A stretch of 64,000 nt of DNA, taken from NCBI RefSeq assembly GCF_013359735.1, contig NZ_JABFMX010000007.1, positions 111,981 through 175,980 on the forward strand, written 5' to 3'. The stretch is from Arthrobacter sp. C9C5. Lineage in GTDB: Bacteria; Actinomycetota; Actinomycetes; Actinomycetales; Micrococcaceae. Every line of letters starts with the position of its first letter. Position 1 is the first letter of the stretch. The position numbers were made by a program, and so were the translations under genes. Under the pieces are notes generated by a model that ran no database searches, was not told the DNA's origin, and saw only the letters and a program-made list of their open reading frames with translations. This document shows, one piece after another, positions 26,063 through 38,045 of the stretch.

Positions 26063-26120
26063 CGAACGGACACTTGAGGCCCATGTTTTGTGGAAAACAT
26101 GGGCCTCAAGTGTCCGTTCG
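26063..26120. repeat. Dispersed inverted repeat, copy C (perfect 27-bp arms)
   Basis: Arms at 26063-26089 and 26094-26120 are exactly complementary around GTGG. The arm core is CGAACGGACACTTGAGGCCC. It lies between the convergent MFS and aceB genes. The remaining 160 bases up to aceB show nothing else. Confidence 0.93.
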
Positions 26121-26282
26121 ACGCCGTTGTCGAGTGATGGGGGAGGGTCTTCCGTTGCCGGGCTGCCGCCCCGGATTTCGGGGAGCCTGTTGCGAAGGGC
26201 ATGGCAGCCCGGCGGACGGAATTCTTGCGGGGCCGGGGCCGGGTGCGGACGCTGTGAGCGGCGCCCGCACCGGGCCGGGCGG

Positions 26283-27947
<1,665 letters not shown>

Positions 27948-28049
27948 TTCAATCTCTCCTTAGAGAAGAAGCAAGGTCGACGGCGAATGGTGACTCAAGC
28001 GCGAGGCCGAAGGTGCCGGGATTGCGGCAGCCTGCGTAAAAGGGGCCCT

Positions 28050-28092
28050 GTGTCCGGGCCCGTCCTCGCTCAGCGAGGTCGGACCCGGACAC
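28050..28092 (-). terminator. Hairpin between aceA and aceB
   Basis: Two 21-base arms (28050-28070 and 28072-28092) pair with two mismatches and almost no loop. It may terminate or process the aceA transcript before aceB. No U-tract follows, so processing or attenuation is as likely as termination. Confidence 0.6.
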
Positions 28093-28152
28093 GGGGAATA
28101 GCAGGCAGAGCAATGCCGGACCGAAGGCCGGACGCAAGGCCGCCGTCGTGAG

Positions 28153-29481
<1,329 letters not shown>

Positions 29482-29617
29482 CTTTGTCTCCTTGATGGGT
29501 CCCGGCCCGACAGTCTGCGTCTCTGCAAGTCCTGGCAGGTTGTTCCGGGGTAGTGAATCTTTCCGTGAGATCTACTTTTCTTTACTTTCAAGGGGGTTAC
29601 TAGGGGAAATCTATGGA

Positions 29618-29654
29618 AAGAAATGCACTTCTTCCCGTATTCTCAAGAAATGCA
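29618..29654. promoter_or_regulatory. Direct repeat AAGAAATGCA, candidate regulator site
   Basis: AAGAAATGCA occurs at 29618-29627 and again at 29645-29654. The copies overlap the two possible ATG starts of the regulator and lie upstream of aceA. They could be operator half-sites for the regulator. The match to published RamB sites is weak, so this is a suggestion only. Confidence 0.35.
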
Positions 29655-31134
29655 TCCAAGCAGCTGGAACCGTCAGGCAGTGCCCCCGTCCCTCCCCGCC
29701 GAACCGGAGGTGGATGTCATCAGCATGGGCCGAAGGGTCCGGCACCTGCGCAAGGCGGCCGGGCTCACGCTCGATGACCTGAGCGCCACGGTGGGAACGG
29801 CACCCAGCCAGCTGAGCCTGATCGAGAACGGCAAGCGCGAGCCCAAACTCGGCCTGCTCCAGCAGCTCGCGGCGGCGCTGGGCGTCAGCATCGACGAGTT
29901 GCTCGGCGCGGAACCGCCCAACCGCCGTGCGGCCTTGGAGATTGAGCTGGAGCGTTACCAGCGCAGTCCCATCTACGAGTCCCTGAAGTTGCCCAAGATC
30001 CGCATCAGTTCCCGGCTGCCGATGGACGTGCTGGAGTCCATGGTGGGGCTGCAGCATGAGCTGGAGCGCCGCCTCAACGAGCAGGTCGCGACGCCGGAGG
30101 AGGCCCGGCGCGCCAACGGTGAACTGCGGGCCATGATGCGGGAGCGGAACAATTACTTCCCGGAATACGAGGCGGAGGCGCAGAAGGTGCTGGCGTCGGT
30201 GGGCCACACCTCCGGCCCGCTGTCCCACCACGTCATCGCCGACATCGCCGGGCACCTTGGGTTCAGCCTGCACCATGTGGGCGACCTGCCGCATTCCACC
30301 CGCTCGGTGACAGACCTCAAGAACCGCCGGATTTACCTCACGCAGAACGCCCGGAGCGACCACGACCCGCGTTCGGTGCTGCTGCAGGCCCTGGGCCACT
30401 ACGTGCTGGGCCACCAGACGCCCACCAACTACGGCGATTTCCTGATGCAGCGCGTCGCCACCAACTACTTTGCCGCCGCGCTGCTGCTGCCGGAGCAGGC
30501 CACCGTGGAGTTCCTGCGACGCGCCAAGGCGGCCAAGGAAATCGCGGTGGAGGACATTAGGGACGCGTTCGCCGTGTCCTACGAGACAGCGGCGCACCGC
30601 TTCACCAACCTCGCCACGCAGCACCTGGACCTGCGCACGCACTTCCAGAAGACGCATAAGAGCGGCATCATCTACAAGGCCTACGAGAACGACGGCGTGA
30701 CGTTCCCGCAGGACCACACCGGCGCCATCGAGGGCCAGCCCTCGTGCAAGAACTGGACCTCCCGCGTGGTGTTCGACGTGCCGGACAAGTTCAGCGCCTA
30801 CAACCAGTACACCGACACCCCGGCCGGGACCTACTGGTGCACGGCCCGGACGGAGCGTTCCGCTAACGGGGAGTTCTCGCTCTCCGTGGGGGTGCCCTAC
30901 GCTCAGGTCAAGTGGTTCCGCGGCCGCGACACGACGGAGCGGTCCAAGTCGACCTGTCCGGACGAGAGCTGCTGCAAGCGTCCGCCGGCCGCCCTGGCCT
31001 CGGAGTGGGCCGGCAACGCCTGGCCGTCGGCCCGCGCCCACTCGCACCTGCTCGCCGCGATGCCGCCCGGTGCCTTCCCCGGCGTGGACGAGACCGAGGT
31101 CTACTCGTTCCTGCAGGCGCACTCCGGGAACTGA
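29623..31134 (+). CDS. XRE/ScfR-type transcriptional regulator, RamB-like
   Basis: A protein of up to 503 residues: an HTH_XRE domain (MGRRVRHLRKAAGLTLDDLSATVG, residues 35-95), a long linker with a helical middle, an ImmA/IrrE-type domain (about 190-330) and a C-terminal ScfR domain with Cys-rich CPDESCCKRPP. In the ImmA/IrrE region the metal motif HExxH is replaced by GHYVLGH, so it is probably not a protease. The regulator RamB controls aceA/aceB and other acetate genes in Corynebacterium and Mycobacterium, and the divergent aceA here supports the same role. The start is uncertain: ATG 29623, ATG 29650 or an ATG at 29725 right before the HTH. Confidence 0.88.
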   Translation: MHFFPYSQEMHPSSWNRQAVPPSLPAEPEVDVISMGRRVRHLRKAAGLTLDDLSATVGTAPSQLSLIENGKREPKLGLLQQLAAALGVSIDELLGAEPPNRRAALEIELERYQRSPIYESLKLPKIRISSRLPMDVLESMVGLQHELERRLNEQVATPEEARRANGELRAMMRERNNYFPEYEAEAQKVLASVGHTSGPLSHHVIADIAGHLGFSLHHVGDLPHSTRSVTDLKNRRIYLTQNARSDHDPRSVLLQALGHYVLGHQTPTNYGDFLMQRVATNYFAAALLLPEQATVEFLRRAKAAKEIAVEDIRDAFAVSYETAAHRFTNLATQHLDLRTHFQKTHKSGIIYKAYENDGVTFPQDHTGAIEGQPSCKNWTSRVVFDVPDKFSAYNQYTDTPAGTYWCTARTERSANGEFSLSVGVPYAQVKWFRGRDTTERSKSTCPDESCCKRPPAALASEWAGNAWPSARAHSHLLAAMPPGAFPGVDETEVYSFLQAHSGN

Positions 31135-31152
31135 GTTCGACGGGACCCGGCA

Positions 31153-31339
31153 CGCTCCCTCAGGTCCTGTAGTTTCCGGTCCGATGCTCCCGCAGTTGCA
31201 GCCGGTCACTGTCTGTCGCTCCTGCAGGTCCGGCCGGTTATTGTCTGACGCTCCCGCAGGTACGGCGGTTTCAGCGTGACGCATCTGCGCATCGGCTGAG
31301 GGGGCGTTTGTTGATCTGTTGCGGAAGCTGAGGGAGCGT
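31153..31339. repeat. 32-bp imperfect tandem repeats upstream of poxB
   Basis: Units beginning CGCTCC or TGCTCC start at 31153, 31185, 31217, 31249 and (degenerate) 31280, a period of 32, 32, 32 and 31 bases; the unit start is CGCTCCCGCAGGT and the unit end TATTGTCTGA. Two inverted copies of the unit start (CTGAGGGGGCG near 31296, CTGAGGGAGCG near 31329) follow. There are no unique spacers. This accounts for most of the 285-base gap between the regulator and poxB. Confidence 0.75.
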
Positions 31340-31419
31340 TCTCTGGGCCTGGCTGACAGGCGGGCGGACTATATTGGCCAGTGTCAGCTCATCGATCCAC
31401 CTCGCGGGAGCGTGCACCC

Positions 31420-33168
31420 ATGGCCAAGGAACTTGCCACCCAGCTTGTCGAACAACTCCAGGCTGCCGGCGTGCAGCGGATCTACGGGATTGTTGGCGAC
31501 AGCCTCAATCCGATCGTCGACGCCGTCCGGAAGACCGGCGGAGCGGCGAAGGGCGGAATCGACTGGATCCACGTCCGGCACGAGGAGGCCGCGGCCTTCG
31601 CCGCAGCGGCGGAAGCCCAGCTGACCGGCCGGCTCGCGGTCTGCGCCGGCTCCTGCGGTCCGGGCAACCTGCACCTGATCAACGGCCTCTACGATGCCAA
31701 CCGATCCGGCGCCCCGGTGCTTGCCATCGCTTCGCACATCCCGAGCAAGCAGATCGGCAGCAGCTTCTTCCAGGAAACCCACCCGGACCGGCTCTTCAAC
31801 GAATGCTCGGTGTACTCCGAGCTCATCAGCACCGCCGAACAGGCGCCGCGGGTGATGCACAGCGCCATCCAGCACGCCGTCGCGCTCCGCGGCGTCGCCG
31901 TCGTGACCCTCCCCGGCGACATTGCGGGGCTGGAGGCGACCGCCGAAACCCCCGCGCCGGCAGCCTTCCGGCCGGCCGCAATGGTGCCGGACCCCGCCAG
32001 CGTGCGGGAGCTGGCGGACGCCATCAACGACGCCGGGAAGGTGGCCATCTTCGCCGGAGCCGGCGTCGACGGCGCGCACGACGAGGTCATGGCCCTGGCC
32101 GAACTGCTCGCCGCGCCGATCGGGCACTCGCTGCGCGGCAAGGACTTCATGCAGTACGACAACCCTTACGACATCGGCATGACCGGCCTGCTCGGCTACG
32201 GCGCCGCGGCCGAGGGCATTGAGGACGCGGACTTGCTGATTCTGCTGGGCACGGACTTCCCCTACGACCAGTTCCTGCCCGGGACCCGGACGGCGCAGGT
32301 GGACCGCGCCGCGCAGAACCTGGGCCGGCGGACCGACGTCGACGTCGCCGTGCATGGCGACGTGCTGCCGACGCTCGCGGCCCTCATGCCCCTGCTGAAG
32401 CCGAAGAAGAGCCGCCGCTTCCTTGACGCGATGCTCAAGAAGCATGACCGGCTGATGAACAAGGCCGTCGGGGCGTACACCCGCAAGGTCGAGAAGACCG
32501 AGCCCATCCACCCGGAGTACGCGGCCTCGCTGCTGGACCAGGTGGCGGCGGAGGACGCGGTCTTCACGGCGGACACGGGCATGTGCAATGTCTGGACCGC
32601 GCGGTACATCAACCCGCTGGGCACCCGGCGGCTGATCGGCTCGTACCTGCACGGTTCCATGGCCAACGCGCTGCCGCATGCCATCGGCGCCCAGCTCGCC
32701 TACCCGGGACGCCAGGTGGTCTCGGTCTCCGGCGACGGCGGCCTGTCCATGCTGCTGGGCGAGCTGATCACGGTCGCGGCCCACCGGCTGCCGGTCAACG
32801 TGGTGGTCTTCAACAACTCCACCCTGGGCATGGTCAAGCTGGAGATGCTGGTGGACGGGCTGCCCGATTTCGGCGTCGACGTCCCGGACGCCAACTACGC
32901 GGACGTTGCCCGGGCCCTGGGGTTCCACGCCGTCCGCGTCACGGATCCGTCCAGGATCGAGGCCGCCTACCGGGAGGCGTTCGCGCACCCCGGGCCGTCC
33001 CTCGTGGAGCTGATCACTGATCCCAAGGCACTCTCGATTCCGCCGAAGATCAAGGGCGCGCAGATCCTGGGCTTCGCCACGGCGATGTCCAAGGTGGTCC
33101 TCAACCGGGGCGCCGGCGAGGCCGTGAGTATGGCCCGGAGCAACCTGCGAAACATCCCGCGGCGCTGA
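31420..33168 (+). CDS. poxB: Pyruvate dehydrogenase (quinone) / pyruvate oxidase
   Basis: A 582-residue thiamine-diphosphate enzyme converting pyruvate to acetate and CO2, passing electrons to quinone. The N-terminal domain has the catalytic Glu in VRHEEAAAFAAAA, the FAD domain spans about 190-340, and the C-terminal domain has the ThDP/Mg motif SGDGGLSMLLGELITVA ... VVFNNSTLGM. The C-terminal tail (GAGEAVSMARSNLRNI) may be the membrane-activation peptide known from PoxB. GGGAG lies nine bases before the ATG. It fits the nearby acetate and glyoxylate genes. Confidence 0.94.
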   Translation: MAKELATQLVEQLQAAGVQRIYGIVGDSLNPIVDAVRKTGGAAKGGIDWIHVRHEEAAAFAAAAEAQLTGRLAVCAGSCGPGNLHLINGLYDANRSGAPVLAIASHIPSKQIGSSFFQETHPDRLFNECSVYSELISTAEQAPRVMHSAIQHAVALRGVAVVTLPGDIAGLEATAETPAPAAFRPAAMVPDPASVRELADAINDAGKVAIFAGAGVDGAHDEVMALAELLAAPIGHSLRGKDFMQYDNPYDIGMTGLLGYGAAAEGIEDADLLILLGTDFPYDQFLPGTRTAQVDRAAQNLGRRTDVDVAVHGDVLPTLAALMPLLKPKKSRRFLDAMLKKHDRLMNKAVGAYTRKVEKTEPIHPEYAASLLDQVAAEDAVFTADTGMCNVWTARYINPLGTRRLIGSYLHGSMANALPHAIGAQLAYPGRQVVSVSGDGGLSMLLGELITVAAHRLPVNVVVFNNSTLGMVKLEMLVDGLPDFGVDVPDANYADVARALGFHAVRVTDPSRIEAAYREAFAHPGPSLVELITDPKALSIPPKIKGAQILGFATAMSKVVLNRGAGEAVSMARSNLRNIPRR

Positions 33169-33332
33169 CGGGCCCCGAGGAACCGCGAGGCGCCGGTCTG
33201 CACGCCGCGCGGCGCCGGCAAACGGCGTCAAATCGTGACCCGGGTGTGGTCGCGCTTTGCCGGTGCCGGTGCTTGACTGACCGTAGGCGGATCTTCGCCG
33301 TTCCACGCGGTTGTACGGGCCTTGGGGGCGCG

Positions 33333-34607
33333 ATGAAACAGAAGATTCCGGCACGCTTTATTGCTGCCGCGGCGGGCTTGGCGCTGGTCCTCTCGGCCTG
33401 TTCGGCCGCGCCGCCGACGCTATTGAAGGCCGACGGCGTCGAACGCGTTTCGGCGGACCGCTCCGCCTACCCGGCCGAGCTGGCCCAGCTCGGGGCGTCG
33501 GCGCGGAAACTTGGCGCCGCGCTCCTGGCGGACGGCGGGGAGGCCGGAAACGGCAACGTGGTCTCGTCCCCGGGCAGCCTGCTGATTGCCCTGGCCATGC
33601 TGCGTACAGGTGCGGCCGGGGCAACGGCCGCCGAGATGGACAAAGTCCTGGGCCTCCCCGCCCAGCACCGCGACGAGGCCCTGGCTGCGTTGCTCGCGTC
33701 CCTGGAGGCCTTCGACGGCGACCCCGGGTCGGTCGACGAAAAGAACCCTCCGCGCCGGCCGGTCCTGCACACCGCCAACGGCCTCTTCGTGGATAAGGGC
33801 GTGCCCACCGGGGAGGGTTACCTGCGATCCCTGGCCCGGTACTACGGGACAGGCGTGTACCCGGTGGATTTTCAGGACGAGGACACCACCAAGCCGGCGA
33901 TCGACGCCTGGGTGAACAAAAACACCGGCGGACGGATCAAGAAGGCCCCCGCGGGATACCGCCGCAAGAACACCTTCAGCGTGCTCAACGCCGTGTACTT
34001 CGCCTCCGCTTGGAAGGTGCCGTTCGACCCGGCGGACACCGCAGACCGTCCCTTCACGACGGCGGCCGGCGAGCAGGTTTCCGTCCCCACAATGTCCGGC
34101 GTCCAGGAGCTCGCGTTCGCCCGGGGCGAGGGCTGGCAGGGCGTTGATCTTCCCTACGCCGACGGATTCGTGATGCGGCTGGTTCTGCCGGATTCCGGGG
34201 CTCCCGGCACCGGGGTGCCATACCTTGCCGACGCTGCACGGGCCCTTGACGCGGCTTCCCCGTCGCCGACGCAGGTCTCCCTGCCGCAGTGGGACCACAA
34301 GAGCACCTTCGAACTGCGGAAGGTCTTCACAGGCCTCGGCCTGCGGGACATGCTCGAGACCGAGACGGGCTTCGACGCGATCCAGCACGGCCTCAAGATC
34401 ACGCAGGCCGGCCAGTCCGCTAACATCACCGTGGCGGAGAAGGGCACGATTGCCGCCGCCGTGACCCAGATCAACGCGCGTGCGGTGAGCGGAGCCGCCT
34501 TCACGCACACGATCCGTTTCGACAGGCCGTTCCTCTACGAAATCGTCCACGTCGAGACCGGGCTGCCGCTGTTCATGGGCAGGGTGGCAGACCCCCGCTC
34601 ATCATGA
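33333..34607 (+). CDS. Serpin-family lipoprotein (putative serine protease inhibitor)
   Basis: A 424-residue protein with a lipoprotein signal (MKQKIPARFIAAAAGLALVLSAC), then a serpin fold: NVVSSPGSLLIALAMLRTGA near the start, NTFSVLNAVYFASAWKVPFD in the core and HTIRFDRPFLYEIVH at the end. The reactive-loop hinge NITVAEKGTIAAAVT keeps Gly-Thr and small residues at P15-P9, the pattern of inhibitory serpins. The loop (TQINARAVSGAAFT) runs about three residues longer than in alpha-1-antitrypsin; P1 is about Val/Ser with Arg nearby, so specificity is uncertain. It would be exposed at the cell surface. Confidence 0.92.
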   Translation: MKQKIPARFIAAAAGLALVLSACSAAPPTLLKADGVERVSADRSAYPAELAQLGASARKLGAALLADGGEAGNGNVVSSPGSLLIALAMLRTGAAGATAAEMDKVLGLPAQHRDEALAALLASLEAFDGDPGSVDEKNPPRRPVLHTANGLFVDKGVPTGEGYLRSLARYYGTGVYPVDFQDEDTTKPAIDAWVNKNTGGRIKKAPAGYRRKNTFSVLNAVYFASAWKVPFDPADTADRPFTTAAGEQVSVPTMSGVQELAFARGEGWQGVDLPYADGFVMRLVLPDSGAPGTGVPYLADAARALDAASPSPTQVSLPQWDHKSTFELRKVFTGLGLRDMLETETGFDAIQHGLKITQAGQSANITVAEKGTIAAAVTQINARAVSGAAFTHTIRFDRPFLYEIVHVETGLPLFMGRVADPRSS

Positions 34608-34650
34608 AGCCCTCCCTCAGATTCTGCAGGCAATAGCCCGACAGGAAGGC

Positions 34651-35514
34651 CTAGCGCGGGCCGCCCTGCCAGAGCGCGTCGAAGGGGGCGCCGGAGGCCA
34701 CCCGGTTCCGGATCCCCGCCGTGACGAAGTCCTTCGCCGTGCGGGCGGCCTCAAGCGGCGTCGCGCCCTTGGCCAGCTCGGCCGTCACCGCGGCGGCCAG
34801 CGAACAGCCGGCGCCGGAAACTGCGACCTCGCCCACCTTCGGGGCGGAGAGGACCTCCAGCGTCTCGCCGTCGTAGTAGACGTCCACGGCGTCGAGCCCG
34901 GCCAGGCGCACGCCGCCCTTGGCCAGTACCGCGGCGCCGCTGAGTTCGTGGATGCGGACGGCCGCGGCCTTGAGCGAGTCGACATCGGTGATCTCCAGCC
35001 CGGAGAGCGACTCGGCCTCAAAGTGGTTCGGCGTGACGAAGGTGGCCAGCGGCAGGATCTGTGCCTTGAGCGCCTGATCGGTGTCCAGGGCGTGGCCCGG
35101 CTCCTGGCCTTTGCAGATCAGCACCGGGTCCAGCACCACGTTCCGGAAAGCAGAGTCGGCCAGCGCCGACGCCACCGTGGAAATTGTCGCCGGGCTGCCC
35201 AGCATGCCGATTTTCACCGTGTCCAGCACGGACCGTGCGCCGGACGCGGCGCCGTAGGCCGCCGTCGTCGCTTCCAGCTGGTCGGCGATGACCTGCTGGT
35301 CCACCGGGACGAAGCGGTGGTTCCAGTTGTCCTTTGGATCGAAGGACACGATGCAGGTCAGGTTCGCGATGCCGAAGACGCCGAGCTCCTGGAAGGTCTT
35401 CAGGTCCGCCTGCGCGCCGGCGCCGCCGGTGGCCTCGGAGCCGGCGATGGTCAGGGCGACGGCGGGGTAGGCGCTGGCGTCGGAGGTCACGTTGTCCACG
35501 GCGTAAGAAGTCAT
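34651..35514 (-). CDS. pdxK: Pyridoxine/pyridoxal kinase (ThiD-like ribokinase fold)
   Basis: A 287-residue kinase close to Bacillus subtilis Pdx[65 protein letters not shown] and the catalytic [18 protein letters not shown]. It phosphorylates B6 vitamers to make pyridoxal phosphate; HMP kinase activity (ThiD) is possible because the families overlap. No other thiamine or B6 genes are adjacent. The chosen ATG follows the conserved start; upstream codons lie in the divergent promoter. Confidence 0.88.
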   Translation of the reverse strand: MTSYAVDNVTSDASAYPAVALTIAGSEATGGAGAQADLKTFQELGVFGIANLTCIVSFDPKDNWNHRFVPVDQQVIADQLEATTAAYGAASGARSVLDTVKIGMLGSPATISTVASALADSAFRNVVLDPVLICKGQEPGHALDTDQALKAQILPLATFVTPNHFEAESLSGLEITDVDSLKAAAVRIHELSGAAVLAKGGVRLAGLDAVDVYYDGETLEVLSAPKVGEVAVSGAGCSLAAAVTAELAKGATPLEAARTAKDFVTAGIRNRVASGAPFDALWQGGPR

Positions 35515-35557
35515 GGACCCATCCTGCCACTCGGGGAAAAACGGTCGCATTGTGCGT

Positions 35558-35574
35558 ATGACCAATATGACCAA
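35558..35574. promoter_or_regulatory. Direct repeat ATGACCAA in a divergent promoter
   Basis: ATGACCAA occurs at 35558 and 35567, nine bases apart, between pdxK and the MHS transporter gene. Such closely spaced repeats suggest a regulator site. The regulator is not identifiable here. Confidence 0.4.
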
Positions 35575-35656
35575 AACCCAAGTGTTCTGGATCACCGGGA
35601 ATAGGGTGGCGGACGGCGTTGCTCACTTGCGGCGCCGGATCCAGGAAGGTTCATTG

Positions 35657-37048
35657 ATGAGCACCCAACTGTCCGAAGCGGCCCAGACCCGGAAAGCCGT
35701 CGGCAACATCCTCAAAGGCTCGGCCGGCAACCTCGTCGAGTGGTACGACCTGTACGTCTACACAGTCTTTGCGGCTTACTTCCAGTCGCACTTCTTCAAT
35801 TCCAAGGACGAGCTCCAGGCCGGCCTTGAGGCGATGGCGGTCTTCTCGACGTCTTTCCTGATGCGCCCGATCGGCGCGTGGTTCTTCGGCCGTTACGCCG
35901 ACCGCAAGGGCCGCAAGGCAGCCCTGACACTGAGCGTGACGATGATGTCCGCCGGCTCCTTCGCCATCGCCATCCTGCCCACGCAGCAGCAAATCGGCCT
36001 GTGGGCAATGATCCTGCTGGTCCTCATCCGCGTGATCCAGGGTTTCTCGGTGGGCGGCGAGTACGGCACCAGCGCCACCTACATGTCCGAGGCTGCCACC
36101 ACCAAGCGCCGCGGCTTCTTCTCCAGCTTCCAGTACGTCACGCTGATCGGCGGCCAGATGCTGGCCCTGCTGGTCCTCGTCATCCTGCAGAACGTCATGC
36201 CCAAGGCAGACCTGGGCGAATGGGGCTGGCGGATCCCGTTCGCGATCGGCGGCGTTGCGGCCCTCGTGGTGCTCTGGCTTCGGCGCTCCATGGAGGAGAC
36301 CGTCTCGGCCGAACAGATCGAGGCCGCCAAGGCCCCCGCGGTGGCCGGTCAGGCGCAGCCCGGCACCATGAAGCTGCTGTTCACCAGCTACTGGAAGCCG
36401 CTGATGATCTGCATCGGCATCACGCTCGGCGGCACCGTGGCGTTCTACACGTACACCAATTTCATCCTGAAGTTCATGAATGACACCTCGGGCATCGCCA
36501 AGACGGACACCTCGGTGATCAACTTCTGGGCACTGTTCATCTTCATGCTGCTCCAGCCGGTCTACGGCATCATCTCGGACAAGGTGGGCCGCAAGCCGCT
36601 CCTGCTCTGGTTCGGCATCACCGGCGTCCTGTTCACCTGGCCGCTACTTTCCGCCCTGGCCGGCACCAAGGATCCGCTCACGGCATTCCTGCTGATGATG
36701 GGTGGCCTGCTGATTGTGGGCGGCTACACCTCCATCAACGCCCTGGTGAAGGCCGAACTGTTCCCCGCCTCCATCCGCGCCCTCGGCGTCGGGCTGGGCT
36801 ACGCGATCGCCAACTCGCTCTTCGGCGGCACCGTCCCGCTGATCGGCGCTGCTCTGCAGAAGGCCGGCCAGGAAGAACTGTTCTTCACCTACGTCACGGT
36901 GGCCATCGGCATCTCGCTGCTGGTCTACATCTTCGCGCTGAAGAACAAGAAGTCCACGCACCTGGACCACGAGCAGGGCCATGCCTGGGAGCCCGCGGCG
37001 GCCCGTGAGGACGACGGCAAGAACCTCGTAGACGCCTCGCGCCGCTAG
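35657..37048 (+). CDS. MFS transporter, metabolite:H+ symporter type (KgtP-like)
   Basis: A 463-residue, 12-helix transporter of the MHS family. Signatures are GNLVEWYDLYVYTVFAAYF, LMRPIGAWFFGRYADRKGRK, IRVIQGFSVGGEYGTSATYMSEA and the mid-loop ISDKVGRKPLLL. The family imports alpha-ketoglutarate, citrate, proline or shikimate. The sequence is nearest in feel to alpha-ketoglutarate permeases, but the substrate is unproven. AGGAAGG precedes the ATG. A long hairpin lies after the stop. Confidence 0.92.
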   Translation: MSTQLSEAAQTRKAVGNILKGSAGNLVEWYDLYVYTVFAAYFQSHFFNSKDELQAGLEAMAVFSTSFLMRPIGAWFFGRYADRKGRKAALTLSVTMMSAGSFAIAILPTQQQIGLWAMILLVLIRVIQGFSVGGEYGTSATYMSEAATTKRRGFFSSFQYVTLIGGQMLALLVLVILQNVMPKADLGEWGWRIPFAIGGVAALVVLWLRRSMEETVSAEQIEAAKAPAVAGQAQPGTMKLLFTSYWKPLMICIGITLGGTVAFYTYTNFILKFMNDTSGIAKTDTSVINFWALFIFMLLQPVYGIISDKVGRKPLLLWFGITGVLFTWPLLSALAGTKDPLTAFLLMMGGLLIVGGYTSINALVKAELFPASIRALGVGLGYAIANSLFGGTVPLIGAALQKAGQEELFFTYVTVAIGISLLVYIFALKNKKSTHLDHEQGHAWEPAAAREDDGKNLVDASRR

Positions 37049-37061
37049 GGTTCGCACCGCG

Positions 37062-37119
37062 GACGACGGCGGGTTGCCGGCTACGGGACCGGTCCCGGAG
37101 CCGGCGGCCCGCCGTCGTC
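37062..37119 (+). terminator. Long hairpin terminator after the MHS transporter
   Basis: GACGACGGCGGG (37062) pairs with CCCGCCGTCGTC (37108-37119); inside, a second stem GCCGGCT/AGCCGGC and CGGGACC/GGTCCCG can form. GTTTG follows. Confidence 0.7.
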
Positions 37120-37296
37120 GTTTGCGCCGGCGCTGTAACTCCCGGGGCGGGCGCCGGGGGTGCGGCGGGCAGGTGCGAGAATGGAGGCGGGCCCGGGCTA
37201 GTGCAGCCGGGGCCTTCCAGTGCTAATACAGCCGGCCGTCCCACGCCCGTTCACGTGTTGCGGGCCGCCGAGCGAACCACTACGAATGGAATGCCC

Positions 37297-37995
37297 ATGA
37301 CTTCCGCCAAGACCTTTCCGGCTGCCGCCCCGCCGAAGTTCGCCTCGATCGGTTCCCCGTACTTCGGCATCATGCTGGCCGTCATGGCAGTGGTGCTGAT
37401 CCTGTCCAACATCGGGGCCTCCAAGGGCGTGGCGATCGGCCCGATCATCACCGACGGCGGGTTCTTCCTCTTCCCGCTGGCCTACATTCTGGGCGATGTC
37501 ATCAGCGAGGTCTACGGCTTCAAGGTGGCGCGCAAAGCGATCATCACCAGCTTCGCGCTGTCAGCCTTCGCGTCCCTCTGCTACTGGGTCATCATCGCGC
37601 TGCCCGGCTTCGACGACGAGTACGGGGCCGCCAAGCAGTCCGCGCTGGAAGGCGCCCTGGGCCCGGTACCGCAGATCGTGCTCGCCTCCCTGTTGGCCTT
37701 TTTCGCCGGCCAGACGATCAACTCCTGGATCCTGGTGAAGATGAAGGCCCGGACGGGGGAGAAGTCCCTGTGGGCCCGCATCATGGGGTCCTCCGTGGCC
37801 GGCGAGTTCGTGGACACGCTGATCTTCTGCAGCATCGCTGCGTCCGTGATTGGGATTACCGACGTGGCGATGTTCGTGAACTACGTCCTCGTTGGATTCC
37901 TCTACAAGACCCTCGTGGAGTTTGCCTTCGTGCCCTTGACCTCGCTCGCCATTGGCTGGGTGAAGAAGCGCGAACCGAGCTACGGAGCGGTCTAG
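37297..37995 (+). CDS. yhhQ: Queuosine precursor transporter (YhhQ/ECF-like)
   Basis: A 232-residue membrane protein with about six helices. Conserved stretches are LILSNIGASKGVAIGP, GGFFLFPLAYILGDVISEVYGF, KARTGEKSLWARIMGSSVAGEFVDTLIF and VGFLYKTLVEF, matching the YhhQ family that imports queuine or preQ precursors. ATG 37297 is chosen; an ATG six bases earlier is equally plausible and ribosome sites are weak. The tgt gene 0.8 kb away uses the imported base, so together they suggest queuosine salvage. Confidence 0.92.
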   Translation: MTSAKTFPAAAPPKFASIGSPYFGIMLAVMAVVLILSNIGASKGVAIGPIITDGGFFLFPLAYILGDVISEVYGFKVARKAIITSFALSAFASLCYWVIIALPGFDDEYGAAKQSALEGALGPVPQIVLASLLAFFAGQTINSWILVKMKARTGEKSLWARIMGSSVAGEFVDTLIFCSIAASVIGITDVAMFVNYVLVGFLYKTLVEFAFVPLTSLAIGWVKKREPSYGAV

Positions 37996-38045
37996 CTCCG
38001 CAGCTCGCAGGGAACCGTCGAAACGGCTAAGGGGCGGGCCGTCCG

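Noticed and set aside
31153..31290. CRISPR array
   Set aside because: The whole 32-base unit repeats with mismatches; there are no conserved repeats alternating with unique spacers and no cas genes.
31384..33354. A 656-codon frame antisense to poxB
   Set aside because: The plus strand encodes a full-length PoxB with all motifs; the antisense product is Arg/Gly-rich and featureless.
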